DNA of 64,000 nt. Source: an uncultured Erythrobacter sp. (GTDB lineage: Bacteria > Pseudomonadota > Alphaproteobacteria > Sphingomonadales > Sphingomonadaceae). Positions 61,888 through 64,000 of this stretch are shown here, piece by piece. Below the pieces are notes generated by a model. That model was not told where the DNA came from. It searched no databases and was given only the letters and a program-made list of their open reading frames with translations. How positions within the stretch are numbered: the first letter of the stretch is position 1; the number at the start of each line of letters is the position of its first letter. A program made the translations under genes and the position numbers. The DNA lies in contig CANMTU010000001.1 of assembly GCA_947501005.1 (NCBI GenBank), positions 1,016,501-1,080,500 of the forward strand, given 5' to 3'.

Positions 61888-64000
61888 CTATTCCGCCGCC
61901 AGCAATTCCTCCGCCCGGCCCAGATCCACGCTGACGAGGCGGCTGATCCCGCGCTCGATCATGGTCACGCCGAACAGGCGATGCATCCGGCTCATCGTCA
62001 CGGCATTGTGGGTGACGATCAGGTACCGCGTCCGCGTTTCAAGACTCATCTGGTCGAGGAGGTCGCAGAACCGGTCGATATTCGCATCGTCCAGCGGCGC
62101 ATCGACCTCGTCCAGCACGCAGATCGGTGCGGGATTGGTGAGGAACAGGCCGAAAATCAGCGCCACCGCCGTCAACGCCTGTTCGCCGCCCGAAAGCAGG
62201 GTGAGCGATTGCAGCCGTTTGCCCGGCGGCTGGGCGAAAATTTCCAGCCCGGCTTCCAGCGGATCGTCGCTGTCGATCAGGGCGAGGTGGGCTTGCCCCC
62301 CTTCGAACAGGCGCGTGAACAGGCGGCGGAAATGGGCATCGACCTGTTCGAACGCCTCGCGCAACCGCTCGCGCCCCTCGCGGTTGAGGCGTCCGATCGA
62401 ACCACGCAGCCGGCCCACCGCTTCGCGCAATTCCTCCTGTTCCGCCGCGTTGGAGCCGTGTTCCGCCTCGATGCGCTTGAGTTCTTCGGCGGCGACGAGG
62501 TTGACCGGGCCGATGCGTTCGCGGCTGGCGGTCAGGCTGTCGCGCTCGCTGCTTTCTTTCTCGGCTGATCCGACATCGCTTTCGGCGAAAGCGAATCGAG
62601 CCGGAAGGAGGGGCGGGGGTGCCTGAAAACGCTCGCCCGAAATACGGGCCATCTCGATCCGGCGCCCGTCCTCGTTCTCGGCCCGAGCGGCCAAGCCGGC
62701 GCGGTTTTCCCGCGCGGCGGCGAGCGCCTCGTTCGCGGCGGACATGGCCGCGTCGGCATCCTGCTGGACGCTTTGCGCAGTGACCAGCGCCGCCTCGGCG
62801 CGGTTGAGTTCGGCCGCGAGACGCATGCGCACCGCATCGCCCCGTTCGATCTCTCGGACCAAGCCGGCGGGCTTGGCCGCGATGACCGCGCGTTCCTCGG
62901 CAACTTCGTCGAACCGGCGCGCCATGTCGGACAGGCGGCGGGCTGCCTCGCCGGACCGCGTCCGCCAGCTTGCCCGGTCGGAGCGTTGGGCCACGGTCCG
63001 CTCCCGCGCCACAGCCAGCGCCTGATCGTGGGCGGCGAGTTCGGCGATGCGCGCCTGCATCGTCGCCCGCGCCGCTTCGTTGTTCGAGCGCGCCGCGTCG
63101 AGGGCCATCCGCCCGGCCTCGGGGTCGGGCAAGGCCGCGCGCTGGTCTTCGGCAGCGGCGAGGTCGGCGAGGGCAATGCCGTGGCGCTCGGCCTGTTCGC
63201 GTTCGGCCTGGGCAAGTTCCGCCAGGCGTGCCTCGTTCCGTTCGCGCGCCGATTCGGCCCGGTCCAGCGTACGCAGGGCTTCTCGTTCCGTCTCGATGGC
63301 GGCTGACAGCTTGCGCTCCTGCCCGATCAATTCGCGCTGGAGATCGCTCAACTCCTGCGCGATCGCCGCCATGTGCGCGTCCGCCTGCCGTTCTTCGTCC
63401 TGTAGCGCGGGCAGCAGCGCGTTCAGTTCCTCGAAGCGGTTGTCCGCCTCCAGCTTCGCCGCCTCACTCGCCCCTTCGCCGCGCACGACGAGGCCGTCCC
63501 ACCGGCGCAAGGTGCCGTCGCGAGTGACGATGCCGTGCCCGGGTTCGAGGCGCCGCCCGTCATCCTGCTCGACCACTTGCACCAGCGCGAGCGCGGCGCG
63601 GAGTTCGTCGGGACATTCGATCAGATGCGCCAGAAGGCTGTCTTCGACCGGTTGCGCGGCGTCCGCCCCGGTCCAGTAGCGCCCGTCCCCTTCCGAAGCG
63701 CCGAGCAACGCCTTGCCGTCGCGGCCAAGCGCGGCGGCGACCGCGCGTTCATAGCCCCGCTCGGCACGGACGGCGTCGATCGCCGGGCGTCCGGCGGCCC
63801 GGTTGCGGGCCGCTTTCCGGCGAGCTTCACGGTCGCGTTGCAAGGCATCGTATTCGCGCTGCACCCCGACGCGTTCGGCGCGTGCGGTGGCCAGATCGCT
63901 CGCCGCCTTGTCCCGCGCGCTCTGCAAGGCGTCCTTGTTCGCCTGCATCGCGCGAAGCTGTTCGCGATGTGCTGTCGCCGCCTCCGCGCTTTTCCGGACC
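61888..64000 (-). CDS. smc: Chromosome segregation protein SMC (C-terminal part, cut by the window end)
   Basis: About 704 residues of the C-terminal portion; the open frame continues without a stop through the last base, so the start lies beyond 64000. The visible part has a hinge-like segment (AAGRPAIDAVRAERGYERAVAAALGRDGKALLGASEGDGRYW), a long coiled coil rich in Ala, Arg, Glu and Leu, and the C-terminal ATPase lobe with the ABC signature LLSGGEQALTAVALIFGLF and Walker B PICVLDEVDAPLDD. SMC forms the condensin that compacts and segregates the chromosome. No recognisable internal start should be used. Confidence 0.93.
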   Translation of the reverse strand, partial: VRKSAEAATAHREQLRAMQANKDALQSARDKAASDLATARAERVGVQREYDALQRDREARRKAARNRAAGRPAIDAVRAERGYERAVAAALGRDGKALLGASEGDGRYWTGADAAQPVEDSLLAHLIECPDELRAALALVQVVEQDDGRRLEPGHGIVTRDGTLRRWDGLVVRGEGASEAAKLEADNRFEELNALLPALQDEERQADAHMAAIAQELSDLQRELIGQERKLSAAIETEREALRTLDRAESARERNEARLAELAQAEREQAERHGIALADLAAAEDQRAALPDPEAGRMALDAARSNNEAARATMQARIAELAAHDQALAVARERTVAQRSDRASWRTRSGEAARRLSDMARRFDEVAEERAVIAAKPAGLVREIERGDAVRMRLAAELNRAEAALVTAQSVQQDADAAMSAANEALAAARENRAGLAARAENEDGRRIEMARISGERFQAPPPLLPARFAFAESDVGSAEKESSERDSLTASRERIGPVNLVAAEELKRIEAEHGSNAAEQEELREAVGRLRGSIGRLNREGRERLREAFEQVDAHFRRLFTRLFEGGQAHLALIDSDDPLEAGLEIFAQPPGKRLQSLTLLSGGEQALTAVALIFGLFLTNPAPICVLDEVDAPLDDANIDRFCDLLDQMSLETRTRYLIVTHNAVTMSRMHRLFGVTMIERGISRLVSVDLGRAEELLAAE

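Overview
This window is a dense, GC-rich (about two thirds G+C by eye) chromosomal segment of an alphaproteobacterium, most likely a sphingomonad of the Erythrobacteraceae type. The assignment rests on the gene content and order (slt/dapA/smpB/DUF2062/cckA/recA/alaS; tsaB/rimI/mucR/fur/acyltransferase facing miaB/phoH/ybeY/corC; rpmF/plsX/fabH/ihfA/merR beside smc), on an alphaproteobacterial LexA box GTTC-N7-GTTC in front of recA, on EcfG-type general-stress promoters, and on a palindromic repeat of the kind common in sphingomonads. These are inferences from sequence and memory of the families; no search was run.

Layout. 1-5.4 kb: a minus-strand operon for a periplasmic molybdenum oxidoreductase with a membrane cytochrome b and a FolM-like reductase, a glycine-zipper envelope protein, and a tightly overlapped rlmN/methyltransferase/MOSC operon. 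5.7-9.3 kb: an outer-membrane barrel protein convergent with a secreted protein, greB and a soluble lytic transglycosylase. 9.4-18.8 kb (plus strand): dapA, smpB, DUF2062, the cell-cycle kinase cckA, SOS-controlled recA, a glutathione transferase and alaS. 18.8-28 kb: a small EcfG-promoted gene, a KefB-like antiporter, a GNAT/nitrilase fusion, icd, a polyprenyl-phosphate sugar transferase, a second small EcfG-promoted gene, DUF1489 and mgtE. 28-34.8 kb: a cyclophilin, a heme-oxygenase-like N-hydroxylase (GntA family) coupled to a DUF1989 protein, then miaB, phoH, ybeY, corC and a LysR regulator. 34.8-39.1 kb (minus): acyltransferase, Fur/Mur, MucR, rimI, tsaB, a RutE-like reductase and a NifU-like scaffold. 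39.2-47 kb: an M16 peptidase, class II DAHP synthase, the ergothioneine pair egtB-egtD, and an azoreductase facing an HxlR regulator. 47-56 kb: priA, DUF4197, transaldolase-like aldolase, cobT, a low-GC DUF2513 gene, nitroreductase, cysS and a 2-hydroxyacid dehydrogenase. 56-64 kb: two small unknown genes facing an S24 repressor with two tandem operators, a lipoprotein, an MBL-fold hydrolase, rpmF-plsX-fabH, ihfA, merR and the C-terminal part of smc, which runs off the window.

Most of the window is housekeeping. No complete prophage, IS element, CRISPR array, rRNA or tRNA was found. The spots most worth a second look are: (i) two small genes for hydrophilic, probably disordered proteins, 7 kb apart, each behind a near-identical EcfG-type promoter and leader; (ii) the GntA-like/DUF1989 pair, which may act on guanidino compounds; (iii) the S24 repressor with paired TCCTA/TAGGA operators beside a two-gene operon of unknown function; (iv) the azoreductase/HxlR pair, which resembles the AzoR1/YodB thiol switch; and (v) two low-GC patches at 52.6-53.0 and 54.8-55.05 kb, one a whole gene and one inside cysS. 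No gap exceeds 300 bases; the largest (296 bases) is at 5384-5679.
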